DNA of 64,000 bases from Choristoneura fumiferana (Eukaryota > Arthropoda > Insecta > Lepidoptera > Tortricidae). Position 1 is the stretch's first letter. Every line of letters starts with the position of its first letter. Below are positions 15,001 to 23,264 of this stretch, in pieces. The stretch lies in NCBI RefSeq assembly GCF_025370935.1, contig NC_133472.1, positions 31,643,804-31,707,803 of the forward strand. Direction: 5' to 3'. The position numbers and the translations under genes were made by a program. Below the pieces are notes generated by a model, which ran no database searches, had not been told where the DNA came from, and saw only the letters and a list, made by a program, of their open reading frames with translations.

Positions 15001-18000
15001 AAATATATTCTTCTTATTCACGTTGTACGGTGATTGTAGTTTTTGCAACTTGATAGCAAAATTCCAGAAACCACGCGGAGTAAAAAATGTCAGACACGAG
15101 AGCAATATAGAATTTTGTGATCACTGTTCACTGTTAAGGTTAATCGCCGCATAAAACACTATCAAAATTATACTTCAACTAACCAAAGAAGCATAAATAC
15201 CAAAAGTAGATATCGTCTACATCCGCCATGTTCGAATGCTACAAATCGAATCTACACTTAAGTTTATTCGAAGAATCAATGTAAAGCAAAATGCTTGATG
15301 TTTGTAGCGTGCCAGGCGACGTCAGTTGGGTTCTAGAATGGCGTACATTGATATGATGGCAGTATTTAATTTGTATGAAAAAAGGAAAATTCAAACTCCA
15401 TTATTTTAAACCAACTTAAAAGAAGGAGGTTATCTATTCGGTTGTATTATTTTATCCATTTTTAGGGTTCCGGAGCCAGAATGGCAAAAACAGAACCCTT
15501 ATAGTTTCGTCATGTCCGTCTGTCTGTCTGTCTGTCCGTCCGCGGCTTTGCTCAGGGACTATCAATGCTAGAAAGCTGTAATTTTGCACGGGACGGCAAA
15601 AAATTCAGGATGGTAGTAAGTAAATAAATAAATAAATAATAAATATCACGGGACAATTCACACCAATTAACCTAGTCCCAAAGTAAGCTTAGCAAAGCTT
15701 GTGTTATGGGTACTAAGCAACGGATAAATATAACGGCTAAGTTTGCTTGAGAATTATTAGTAGTTTAAGAGTAAACAGCAGCCTAAGGTATAAAATATAC
15801 CCAAACTTGGAAGATTCCGTATAAAATACGAAATCGCAAGAAAAATATTACTTATTTTTTTCGTAATGGCTACGGAACCCTATTTTGGGCGTGCCCGACA
15901 CGCTCTTGGCCGGTTTTTATTTTTATGTTTGTTACCTCAGAACTCCGTCATTTGTAAGGTCCGACCAAGACTGCTTTTTTAATCTCGGCCGAGACCGAGA
16001 ACGATAATAAAATATATTCTCGGCCGAGACCGAGACACAAAAAATAAGTAAATTTGTTGGCTGTACGAGTAAGGCGTAACGTAATATTTTATATGTAGAG
16101 GAATGCCAATACTCAAAAATATTTGCGTTTCGCTTGTTACTCTTGTTAGCGGGTGTCAGTAAGTTGCAAGTACCAGACGCACGAGCCCGGGCGAGGCGAC
16201 CAATCAAAAATCCAAAGGAAAGTGCCGCGGAGTCTCGGTCGCTTTGGGTCTTCGCTCGGCTGTTTTGGGCCGAGACCGAGACCGAGATCTCGGCCTGATT
16301 TTTGGCAGAGATTTGACGAAACCGAGATCTCGGTCGGACTTTAGTCATTTGTGAACCGATTTGTTTTTTTTTCGTTTGTATAGGAATACCTTCAATTAGG
16401 TCTCATAAGCACCGAATCAGGATCTGATGATTGGATCCTAAAGAAATCGAGGGAATTATTGTAGGGACACCTATGGTAATTTGGATATATATTTAGTATT
16501 AACTCGTGCATTAGCTTTTGGAAATCATTATTTGGTGAAGTGGAACTGATGATGAAGACCATAGTTGACCATCGGAGTAACTGCGAGTACTCAATAACTA
16601 GTATTTCACAGGTAGAATTTCAATTACTTTAACACAGTTGCATGCTCATCGTAATGCATATGGTGAAATGGAACGGGTAGTGAAAGACCAGGACTCCTCA
16701 ATAATGAACGTCTCTCTGTATTGGGAAAAACAATCTGTTGTAAAAAGTGACCAGCAGTTGACATTAAACTATTGTATCTTAGATGATTTACACTAAAAAG
16801 TATTTTTCACTTCTTTTTGTTGAGGCTTTGAACACTCCAGGTCATCATGTCAGCCTCATAGGTGCTCGCTCATTTTCCCTATGCAAGGGACATATTAAAA
16901 AATTGGTAAATGCAAATGGCTTTGTCAGATGTTAAATAAATAAATAAATGTTGGCTCTGAGAGCCAAGTCATCTACCTACAAAACCTTGAAAATAATTTT
17001 CTACCTGTCTGAAGTCTGTGAGCCAGCAGGAGTGATTTAAGCCCAATATATAGCTATAGTATGTAAGTGAGGTAAACAACTATAGGTCCACTCCTGCTGG
17101 CTTGTGCTGAGGCACCACTTCAGACTGGTAGAAAAATATTTTTAAGGTTTTTTGCAGTCGGTTAAATTTTTTGTTATAATTTTTTTAAAGTCGTTGGACT
17201 AATGGCGTTCAGTTTGACGAGGGTAATCTATGTTTTAATTTTTTGCTCATATTACAGGCCACACCCACATATCTCATAATCATACAAATTAATACCTATT
17301 ATGTAGAATGAAATCATAGGCAAGTAAGTGCAGACTTGTAGGTACAATACGATCCAAATAATTCTTTATTGCACACTACAAATCAGTATGTACAATAAGT
17401 TACGCTAATAAGATAATAATAAGTTGCATTAATTCAGGCACAAATGCAAACTTGATCATTTTCTCGTTATAAGTTTTAAAACACAAAATTTTGCAATTTG
17501 TTTTGTAAGTTAATTAAGAATCATAATTACCCTACATTTACGTAGAACTGTAATTAATAACTGTTAAAAATGATTTAATTTAACCTCTACGAATTATGGG
17601 CCAAGCTAGAAAACTTTAAGAAGTTTTGTGAAAGTTTGCACTAACAATTTTAGAACTATACTTGGTTTGGATAGGTATTTAACTAAATGTAAATGATTTG
17701 GTACATTCAAGGATTTTAATCATTTTACTTATATATCATTGTAATAGAAACTTGACTAGTGTATATCAATACAGAAATGTAAATGTTTAGATAGTTCAAT
17801 GGGGGAATTTCAATATTTTAGACACCAATTGACTTGTTTTTTTACATTTAGTTAAAAACCTATCCAAACCAAGTATAGACTTAAATATACTGAGCGGCAA
17901 AAAATCTGGCCCTCAAAAGTATGCAGTAGTAGGTAATTTTGTATGTAGAGTTGCCGAACTTTGTGCCGGTGAGTATAGGATAGGGAGAAAATTTTGGTAG

Positions 18001-18832
18001 CTTAGTTTTATTAAAAACAATATCATCAAAAAATTACTTCATAACATAACATAAAATAAACTACATGTATTTGCCTTGAAAACCCCCATTAGGAACAATT
18101 ATTTCTGTCCATGATTTAGGATTTAATTGGCTTGTATTAGAGGGTCGGCTATACCAGGAGTACAAACTTAAATAATTCGCCAAGCATATGGAATTGCCAA
18201 TATTATTCTTATTATATAGTGACAATAGTCATAGTTTAATTAAAGTGTGTTAGTCTGCATTTTACTGTTGCGATCTGAACTGGTATTTTATTTATACGTA
18301 ATTGGTAGAGTCGTGTTTTCGTGTCTATGAAACATGTACTTTTTCATATCATACAATTCATACACAAGCAAAACAGGAGAAGAACAATAGTTACATAAGG
18401 TCGTGGAGTAGGCAACTGGGCCAAGAGGAGAAGTGATGTAAGGTAAGGAAAAATCAATATCTTCGCGCGCCGTCTCCGTGGTGCATTCGCTCAGCTGACT
18501 ATTGATTGTATATGAATGACTAAGGCTCACCAGTAGTAAGCGATCTTTTCCCCATGGCCATTCCTCACGTTGCGATCTAGTAGGTTGAAGCAAATGTTAG
18601 TCACAGCCCCTTCCATCCATTTGACAAAAACGTTCCCCTTGGTCAAGTCGAAATTGTACGAAACGAAATTGCCGGGCTGAGCCGGAGTCTGCCAATGGAA
18701 TTCGTTGGCTATTTGAGACCAAAACGTTTCAGGGTCTTCTAGAGACTGCTTATGCATCTCTTTGTATTTTTCAAAAGACGGCAAACGCGATTTTTCGACA
18801 ACGTAATCGGAAGGTTCGTAAACACGCGACAT
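1..18832 (-). CDS. AcCoAS: Acetyl-CoA synthetase (cytosolic AMP-forming), 5' seven exons, partial
   Basis: The gene makes acetyl-CoA from acetate, ATP and CoA for lipid synthesis and histone acetylation. Coding exons, in transcript order, are 18531-18832, 8634-8829, 8321-8560, 7451-7566, 6407-6599, 3975-4108 and 1-145. Each junction has GT/AG and the phases agree, giving 442 codons of about 700 in animal ACSS2-type enzymes; the rest lies beyond the left edge. The N-terminal domain begins at the ATG 18830-18832 (MSRVYEPSDYVVEKSRL). The ATP-binding loop (SGSTGKPKG, residues ~285-293) is split by the exon 4/5 junction. Exon 5 carries WCTADVGWITGH and exon 6 carries FYTAPTAIRTL. Exon 7 carries GEPINPEAWLWYY and the adenylation motif TFWQTETGG (~432-440). 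Intron 1 is 9.7 kb and full of repeats. The family is certain from these motifs; the 5' UTR and C-terminus are not visible. Confidence 0.96.
1352..1481. repeat. Foldback MITE (AGTCAAGGGCAAAG family)
   Basis: The two halves are inverted copies. The left arm begins AGTCAAGGGCAAAGATATCG and the right arm ends with its reverse complement, with about 55 bp pairing around a short loop. Reading frames across it (1226-1562) are by-products of the palindrome. It lies in the last intron of the acetyl-CoA synthetase gene that is visible here. Confidence 0.8.
2036..3540 (-). mobile_element. RTE-type LINE, degenerate RT and 3' end, interrupted
   Basis: Minus-strand remnants of a non-LTR retrotransposon. 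At 3252-3458 a decayed reverse-transcriptase stretch reads ADTMEDLSAMLADLSRV followed by KMNMDKTKVMSN, typical of RTE-like lepidopteran LINEs. After a foreign insertion (2707-3251) the element resumes with LGQTIQLGRSNFEKE near 2600. It ends with a MGHIARRTDGR-type tail and TGATGATGATGA at ~2040-2053. Frameshifts and stops are frequent, so it is inactive. The 5' boundary at about 3540 is approximate. Confidence 0.75.
2707..3251. mobile_element. Non-autonomous hAT-type element (545 bp) inside the LINE
   Basis: Terminal inverted repeats of about 55 bp begin CAGTGAGCGGAATTT on the left and CAGAGAGCGGAATTT on the right (reverse complement). An 8-bp direct repeat GACATTAG flanks it at 2699-2706 and 3252-3259. 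CAG-type ends with an 8-bp target duplication are hAT hallmarks. The interior is AT-rich with no transposase frame. It splits the LINE coding frame at KTKVMSNV, so it is younger than that LINE copy. Confidence 0.88.
5273..5384. repeat. Dispersed 112-bp repeat, copy 1
   Basis: It begins TCATCGTTCATCCACCATTA and ends GGACAGAGCCATA. A near-identical copy lies at 53997-54109 in the same orientation. No terminal inverted repeats or coding potential were recognised, and the family is unknown to me. Confidence 0.75.
7805..7909. repeat. Foldback MITE (TTCATAAACTTGTGGGC family)
   Basis: The left arm TTCATAAACTTGTGGGCAAA continues through ATTTGATCAAAA. The right arm is its inverted copy, ending GCCCACAAGATTATGAA. 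The spacer is about 40 bp. It lies between acetyl-CoA synthetase exons 3 and 4. Confidence 0.8.
8167..8251. repeat. Compact foldback (ACGGGCTATTA)
   Basis: An 85-bp near-perfect hairpin: ACGGGCTATTATTTTTAGAA at the left and its inverted counterpart ending AGTAATAGCCCGT at the right. The two arms meet at an ACTCATTCC/GGAATGAGT centre. It sits about 70 bp from exon 3 of acetyl-CoA synthetase. Confidence 0.8.
8899..9060. repeat. Fragment of interspersed repeat with GTCTGTCTGTCCGTC tract
   Basis: The block holds CGGAACCCTTATTGT followed by a run of TCTGTCTGTCCGTCGGTC-type units and CTCGAGAACGCCTAG. The same arrangement recurs at 15463-15919, where the element is more complete. No coding potential. 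Confidence 0.6.
9150..10001 (-). mobile_element. RTE-type LINE endonuclease domain fragment
   Basis: A minus-strand frame at 9613-9981 reads LVQTYAPTSAHSVVDVEDYY then WNIVLGDFNAKVG, the apurinic-endonuclease-like fold of RTE LINEs (often mis-annotated as craniofacial development protein 2). After frame breaks near 9560-9615 it continues as NEIDFVLCSDQRIVKNIG and SSDHRPLRAKITFNMK, then an alpha-helical stretch to about 9158. Reverse transcriptase is missing. It is a truncated, inactive copy in intron 1 of acetyl-CoA synthetase. Confidence 0.85.
10002..11125. other. AT-rich intron DNA with a 545-bp-spaced direct repeat
   Basis: No coding potential seen. TTTTGCCTGTGATTGGTCAT at about 10014 recurs at about 10561 in the same orientation, with matching sequence for ~35 bp. 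The second copy abuts the foldback ending at 10560. Confidence 0.6.
10468..10560. repeat. Foldback MITE (TATACTGAGCGGC family), copy 1
   Basis: It starts TATACTGAGCGGCAAAAAAT and ends ATGCCGCTCAGTATA, with inverted ends and TA at each terminus. Related copies lie at 17886-17977 and, as a single end, at about 60657-60675. Confidence 0.85.
11123..11148 (-). mobile_element. Helitron-type 3' end (reverse orientation)
   Basis: Read on the minus strand, this is GACGAAGTCGCGGGCAACAGCTAG-like, the lepidopteran terminus with a GC-rich stem ahead of CTAG. Related plus-strand ends occur at 58709-58732 and 58891-58914. The rest of the element was not delimited. Confidence 0.5.
11149..12124. other. Intron DNA without recognised feature
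   Basis: AT-rich sequence. CCCCTTCTTACGCCCCTTAA at ~11180-11200 is the inverted partner of repeats at 29728 and 31171. Otherwise I see no gene, RNA or clear element. Confidence 0.5.
12125..12199. repeat. Short inverted repeat (TCAAAAGATAC)
   Basis: The left arm TCAAAAGATACAGAACTTGA pairs with the right arm ending TCAAGTATCTTTTGA, around a centre containing CACGTG. It lies immediately before the larger foldback at 12204-12775. Confidence 0.65.
12204..12775. repeat. Large foldback element, ~570 bp
   Basis: Long imperfect arms of roughly 190-210 bp. The left arm holds TGGCGGCAAAACATG, ACTTTATCTTGGCACTAGAA and GAGGTGTCATTTTCTATGTA. The right arm holds inverted forms of each, ending TTTTGCCGCCAAAATATG. 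There is no open frame. A non-autonomous DNA element is the simplest reading; no target duplication was identified with confidence. Confidence 0.8.
12851..13247. mobile_element. hAT-type MITE, copy 1 (TAAGGTCCGACCGAGA ends)
   Basis: The 397-bp element has inverted ends TAAGGTCCGACCGAGA and TCTCGGTCGGACCTTA. It carries internal CCGAGACCGAGA runs. The 8-bp target duplication GTTTACAG lies at 12843-12850 and 13248-13255. A second copy is at 15955-16343. Frames inside it (12982-13290) are artefacts of the repeat. Confidence 0.92.
13256..15410. other. Intron DNA without gene
   Basis: AT-rich intron 1 sequence of acetyl-CoA synthetase. It contains an (AT)n tract near 14740-14755 and ordinary short frames. 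No conserved protein, RNA gene or delimited element was recognised. Confidence 0.5.
15461..15919 (+). repeat. Interspersed element TTTAGGGTTCCG...CTTGGCCGGTTTTT
   Basis: It begins TTTAGGGTTCCG, contains TCCGTCTGTCTGTCTGTC, and ends GTGCCCGACACGCTCTTGGC then CGGTTTTT. This repeat type is very common in Lepidoptera. I suspect a Helitron-like non-autonomous element but cannot prove it here. It is itself interrupted by a reverse-oriented SINE remnant (15621-15733) and sits inside another repeat. Confidence 0.65.
15621..15733 (-). mobile_element. SINE 3' remnant, reverse orientation
   Basis: Read on the minus strand it has CTTAGTACCCATAACACAAG, the palindromic AAGCTTTGCTAAGCTT, GGGACTAGGT and a terminal ATTTATTTATTT tail. 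It matches the 3' half of the full SINE at 35001-35276. The tRNA-like head is missing, so this is a 5'-truncated copy. Confidence 0.85.
15955..16343. mobile_element. hAT-type MITE, copy 2
   Basis: A 389-bp relative of 12851-13247 with ends TAAGGTCCGACC and GGTCGGACTTTA. The 8-bp target duplication GTCATTTG lies at 15947-15954 and 16344-16351. The matching repeat at 44146-44540 lacks the insertion and so shows the empty site. Confidence 0.92.
16985..17148. repeat. Foldback (AGCCAGCAGGAGTG)
   Basis: Inverted arms: CCTTGAAAATAATTTTCTAC, TCTGAAGT and AGCCAGCAGGAGTG on the left. CACTCCTGCTGGCT, ACTTCAGA and a final AATATTTTTAAGG lie on the right. It has no coding potential. Confidence 0.75.
17656..17878. 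repeat. Foldback MITE (CTATACTTGGTTTGGATAGG)
   Basis: The ends CTATACTTGGTTTGGATAGG and CCTATCCAAACCAAGTATAG are perfect inverted repeats. They extend inward as TTAACTAAATGTAAA and TTTACATTTAGTTAA. The 223-bp element lies just before the TATACTGAGCGGC copy at 17886. Confidence 0.9.
17886..17977. repeat. Foldback MITE (TATACTGAGCGGC family), copy 2
   Basis: It begins TATACTGAGCGGCAAAAAAT and ends TTGTGCCGGTGAGTATA, a more diverged right end than in the copy at 10468-10560. The internal GGTAATTTTGTATGTAGAG is shared with that copy. Confidence 0.85.
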
Positions 18833-19140
18833 CGTGGCTGATTAGTTCGTGATCGCCGCGCGGAAATTAGACGCGTGCGAACGCGGCGGGGCACTCGCGG
18901 TTACTGTCCGCCCGCCGTCCGTTTGTTTAGAGGTGGGTGGACCGGGTGGACGTTATTTCACGTCACCGTATACAGTAACTGGTGACGTGCTGAATAACCA
19001 GATCACTGGATTCACGTCAACTTCAAGCGACAAGGTGGTGATTTTTGTAACCAGCTATTTACTATTTTTGTGGTGATGCGATTTTCGCCTCAACGTTACA
19101 TGATTACAGACGTCACGAGTAGCACAGAGTAAAAATTATA
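18833..19140 (-). promoter_or_regulatory. Putative acetyl-CoA synthetase 5' region
   Basis: The sequence just upstream of the ATG is unusually GC-rich for this window (CGCGCGG, GCGTGCGAACGCGGCGGGGC, CCGCCCGCCGTCC). A perfect inverted repeat CACGTCACC...GGTGACGTG lies at 18959-18967 and 18981-18989 and contains CRE-like TGACGTG halves. AGGTGGGTGG at 18931-18940 only loosely resembles a sterol-response element. The promoter role is inferred from position; no TATA box or start site was fixed. Confidence 0.4.
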
Positions 19141-19489
19141 ATCGCTTACCGGTGAAAGAGTTTTGCGCCTTACTCAGTGTAAACAGTTTTTGTAGAGCAG
19201 TAAGGTATAAATTAGGCTGAAGAAATAATAAGCTAGGTCGCTAGATGGAGCGAATTTTATAGTTTAGAGTATTAAAGCAAGTAAGTACATAAATGAATTT
19301 TATTAATTTATCTTGTCCGATGACTCAGATTAGATTTACATATGATATTAGTGGGATAGCCGGGAAATATTTCTTCCGTTCATTAACAAGTAAACAATTA
19401 ACAATATCCAGTACCTACGTAAAAAATACTGACTTTATACAATACCAAAGAAACGATTCTTGAAATTATTGATAGGTATTACAGCGAAA

Positions 19490-20090
19490 AACGATGCTTG
19501 TGATAAATAACGTCATAGCTCAATAGCTTGAAACGGTTACGTAGCATAATATCTAAAAACAAATGTCATAAGCTTGATACGCATACGTCTAGAATGTCGA
19601 AAGCCTAAATAAATAATATTGTATAGGTATTTACTCGAAATCATTATTCTAACAAATCGTTACCCCTTAGTGTCCACATAATTACACATAATAGGTAGGT
19701 TAGGTTCGTTAGGTATCTTCAGATGCCCGAAGGGCAGACCGCCCAGAAATAGGAGCCCCGCGAAGCGGGGCTTCGTCGACATCAGGCATGGGTTGCCTAA
19801 TGCTACTGAAAATATATGCAACTGATAAAAATAAACGCGAAGATTATAAAACGCTTCATGAAAAATAAGAAATAAATAATATAATCAGACTTTATGTATT
19901 TTGAACGTTATGCATAGTGAGCAGTATATATTACAAACGTTATGAATTTAGAAAGTAGAATTTTTAAATTTATGATAAAAGAAGTCATTATTATCGTACA
20001 TTATGCAATTTGACCGTATATATTTTGATCGTATGAAAAACGAACTTATGACATTTGATTTTAGATGTTATGCTACGTAACCCTTGTAAC
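19490..20090. repeat. Foldback with ~15-16 bp periodic TTATG units
   Basis: Inverted ends: 19534-19572 contains GGTTACGTAGCATAAT and CATAAG; 20044-20082 contains CTTATGACATTTGATTTTAG and ATGCTACGTAACC. Between 19892 and 20068, TTATG or GTATA/GTATG cores occur at 19892, 19908, 19924, 19940, 19970, 19986, 20001, 20015, 20031, 20046 and 20068, close to a 15-16 bp step. The left part carries inverted forms. A GC-rich hairpin is embedded at 19752-19770. No protein frame is present. Confidence 0.65.
19752..19770. repeat. Perfect GC hairpin AGCCCCGCGAAGCGGGGCT
   Basis: A 19-nt perfect stem-loop (8-bp stem, GAA loop) in AT-rich DNA, preceded by GCCCGAAGGGC, itself a small palindrome. The surrounding TTAGGTTCGTTAGGTATCTT and CAGATGCCCGAAGGGCAG motif looks like a dispersed lepidopteran repeat. 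It is not a bacterial terminator in this context. Confidence 0.6.
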
Positions 20091-21474
20091 AAATTACATT
20101 AAATCGTTAAATACTGAGTAGTTTCATATGTAATTCAGTTACAGTGTCTGTCACAGGAACGCGTCACTGCAGGCAGTGAAAGAAACTGGTTACTAAAATC
20201 ACTGGTTTTAGTAACTAGTGACATGATTCTTGTCACCAGTTTCGTTTCGTTTCGCTCAAATCACGTAATGACCCACACACCTAGTCCGTGCCGCCGTGCT
20301 GTGCGCCTGTATGATTTGACCTTAGCCGCCGCTTTTGACGTTTGCTTTGGTTTGGCAGGTTTGGCACTCGTGCACTTGGTTGTACTCGTGCAAGAGGCCG
20401 AGCGCCGAGTGACGTCCGTATGAGCCGCGCGTGCGCGTCGATTATCCCGCGCGAACTTTGACTTGACGTTGACGGTATAACGTATAACGCGTTAACTGAG
20501 GCGTTAACTCTCGAAGGTTAACCCATAGCCTTTAATTCAGCCTGGGACATTAACATCCCCTTAGAATCATACTTTGGATTATGTTCACATCTAAACTTAG
20601 AGAAAACTAGCCAGGACGAGGAGTAAATAAAACAGGCATAAATTTAAAAATGTGTATGTTTGTGGAATCCCCTGTCAATACTGTATAAACACTATTTCAA
20701 TTATACGCCAATATTAATGTGTGTATTGCTATCAGCTAAAAAATAACCAGTCTTATAGGATAAAAAACAATATGCATTAAATAGAATTACAGATCAGCTA
20801 ATCGTATATAAAAATAAGTATATAATTTTCGGCAAATTCAGCACACACCCGCACCAAGCGTGACGTATCTATTTATCTAAATTGCACAACTTATGAGTTA
20901 TATTCAAACTCTACTCTTAATTAAATAATTAATTTAGTATTTATTAATCAAAATTTGTTGATTATTCCAAAACTATAGATAACAGACAGGTACGTATAGA
21001 GATATTAATAATAGTCAAACACAACATTGTATCACTCTACAACTGAAGAAAACCGATCAAGTTTGTTTTGCTGTAGCAAATCAATCTCAGAGGGCAACTA
21101 AACAAAAGATAAGGAAGATTAGCACCTTTGGCTTATTAAATCAGTCCACTTCTTGTCTTACTTCATTGAAATAAAAACTGAACCACAGTTATCTGACGAC
21201 ATATTTTGCGTGTCACACTTTGATTTTTTGCCAAAGTCGAGTTTACCTAAACCAGTCAGTCTCGCATGTTGCCACGCGGCGGTTACGTTAACAGATGCAA
21301 AAATGGTGAAATGTGCGAATATGAGTAATTGAAATATATTTAGGCAGCGGCAGCCGACAGAATTTTTTATTTTCGACTGGAATGTGCCGTTGAAGTATTC
21401 ACAAATTGTCACGCCTCAGTATTCATAAAATTCACCGTACCGTGCGTACTGAACTAACTGAATCGTGACCCACT
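20091..21474. other. Gene-free stretch with a CpG-rich patch
   Basis: A hairpin GTTACTAAAA/TTTTAGTAAC lies at 20189-20215. CpG- and GC-richer sequence covers 20270-20470 (GCCGCCGTGCTGTGCGC, GAGCCGCGCGTGCGCG). I saw no convincing exon. The CpG patch could be a promoter of an unseen transcript, but nothing supports that directly. Confidence 0.45.
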
Positions 21475-22629
21475 GTGGAACCTTTTCGTAAAAAAAGTAC
21501 AAAAAGTAAAGATAGTGACATCGCATTGCTTAACAAAGGAATTAACTGTGTCAATTACTGTGAGAACGTTTTACGGTGGGTCAGCAATCAAATGGGTCGA
21601 CTCTTCTTACATTACATGGCTGCTAGTCACAGCCGTGAACCGCAAGATGGAGCTTGCTCTAACTCTCACTCAGGGCCAGTGCCCACTGTGGCAAAGCTTC
21701 TACCTCTCCATTTGAGGCAAGAGTTGCAATCATCCAATATGCATATGCTAGTCAATGCATCTTTGCGAGATCCGCAACAAATTGCTGCACAGACAAAATG
21801 GGTCATTGTGCCTGACAGGCTTGCTCCTGAAACAGTCACCATTAGACAATTTAAGAACCACGGATACTCTAAGAGTGATCACACTGCTCTGATATGTAAT
21901 ACTATCAACGACATTTTTAAAGGGGAAGCATCATCTGATAACGATGCGGTGCGGCTTTTTGTTCAAGCGATGGTTCTGGTGTTTGGCAGATCAATAGTCG
22001 CCTCTATGAGAATTAAGAATATCCTAGCGTCAGTGGGCTTGGCTTTGGAAATAGAAGTGATGATCATACGGTCGGTGACATATGAGATGGCGCTGCTAAA
22101 AACAGATGTAGAGACCTTAGCTTGCCTGGACCTGCTGGGGGTGGCGAGGGAAACCGCCAATCAACACAGTCACGCTGTCATACTGTGCAACTTTGTTACT
22201 CTTGGCTGGAAAACAGTTAACTGAGACCTCGGCAGAGGCATGGACTTGCCGGGTGGTCAGAGGCCTAGCAACGAGCATGGGCACTTCGATAGACATGGGG
22301 AAAATAGTAGCGTTCAATGTTCAAGCCTCGATCAGGTAAATCAAAAAATCAGCATGATCACTCAACTCCGAGCAGGCCTGGTACGCTCGCTCTTCGGCAC
22401 CACTGGAACTGGTAATCCGCTCGCTGCTCTATCTGGAGCTATGCTAAATTTACTCTCCTGGGCAGAAATGAACCATATCCGGATGGTTCAAGATTACCTC
22501 TTCGGGAAGTATCCGGAATTGATTGCAATGAAGCAGCTCCAAGGATCTACGTTGGGAGTTCTCAGGACCGCCTGTGATTATTTGGGTAGTCTGGATGAGA
22601 GAGAGAGAGAGAGAGAGACCTTATACTAA
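21475..22629 (+). pseudogene. Broken coding remnant, possibly endogenous RNA-virus nucleoprotein-like
   Basis: The frame 21475-22224 stays open for 249 codons, starting at an ATG. A second frame, 22240-22629, continues the same kind of composition for 129 codons. The apparent continuity shifts frame twice, near 22190-22200 and near 22325-22335, and ends at a (GA)n tract at 22598-22617. Short frames to about 22985 may be further remnants. The predicted protein is helix-rich, without signal peptide or membrane segment. Its overall character reminds me of nucleoproteins of negative-strand RNA viruses fossilised in insect genomes, but I cannot assign a family. No intron or repeat signature explains it. 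A decayed host gene remains possible. Confidence 0.4.
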
Positions 22630-22985
22630 GCTCCTATATGGACCTTAACAGACCAAAGCTCTTCAGAGAGATCGGTTCATTCTTTTAACAGACGCTGCAC
22701 ACGTGGTAGGATCCTACAAACATGCTACATGCTTCCTTTACAAATTATCAAGGAGATACATTGGGGAAGGCTGGTCAAGCAATAAAGAAGACAGTGACTG
22801 AATATCTCACTAAGGCTGCACAGTACACCACTACGGATCATCGGATCTTGGCAAACATGAATCGTTGTTGTCGAAAACACACATGTCGTTGTCAAAATTT
22901 TTCCCAGCCGCTGCACAGAACATACGTTAGGGTCATGGCTTATATCACGCTTATATTAAGAAAAAAAAAACGTCATACACTTTAA

Positions 22986-23264
22986 TGTAATACGCGCATG
23001 TTCACGTACTAAACTAATTCCACAAATAGAGGATGCAGGAATAGTGACTGAACTGACAATTCAGCATTAGTTACATTACAGTTACACCGTTGATTAAGTT
23101 ATTAATTCTATGACATACCAACAAGGATGCCTAAACTTGTAACAAATCATATACAAAAAGAAATAATAATGTTCAAATTTGAATGTAAAATGTTCTGAAA
23201 GTAATATATATGTCGAAACTGTCGTCAAGGTAACATCATGACCAACAACTGACCATTCGTTGCA
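22986..23264. other. Intergenic DNA, no feature recognised
   Basis: AT-rich sequence between the broken coding remnant and a LINE 3' tail. Only short incidental frames are present. Confidence 0.5.

Larger units (their letters stand above)
15412..16640 (+). repeat. Interspersed repeat 'GGAGGTTATC', copy 1, doubly interrupted
   Basis: Segments 15412-15460, 15920-15954 and 16352-16640 together match the uninterrupted copy at 44146-44540. Shared landmarks are GGAGGTTAT, TTCGGTTGTATT, GTTACCTCAGAACTCC, GAACCGATTTG, ATCAGGATCTGATGAT and AGGGACACCTATG. The gaps are foreign insertions described separately. The family was not identified and no coding frame was found. Confidence 0.8.

Noticed and set aside
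19752..19770. Rho-independent terminator
   Set aside because: The hairpin lacks a following T-run and lies in an insect intergenic repeat, so the bacterial model does not apply.
20223..20423. 66-codon frame in a CpG-rich patch
   Set aside because: No protein family resemblance, no splice context and no neighbouring exon; base composition explains the open frame.
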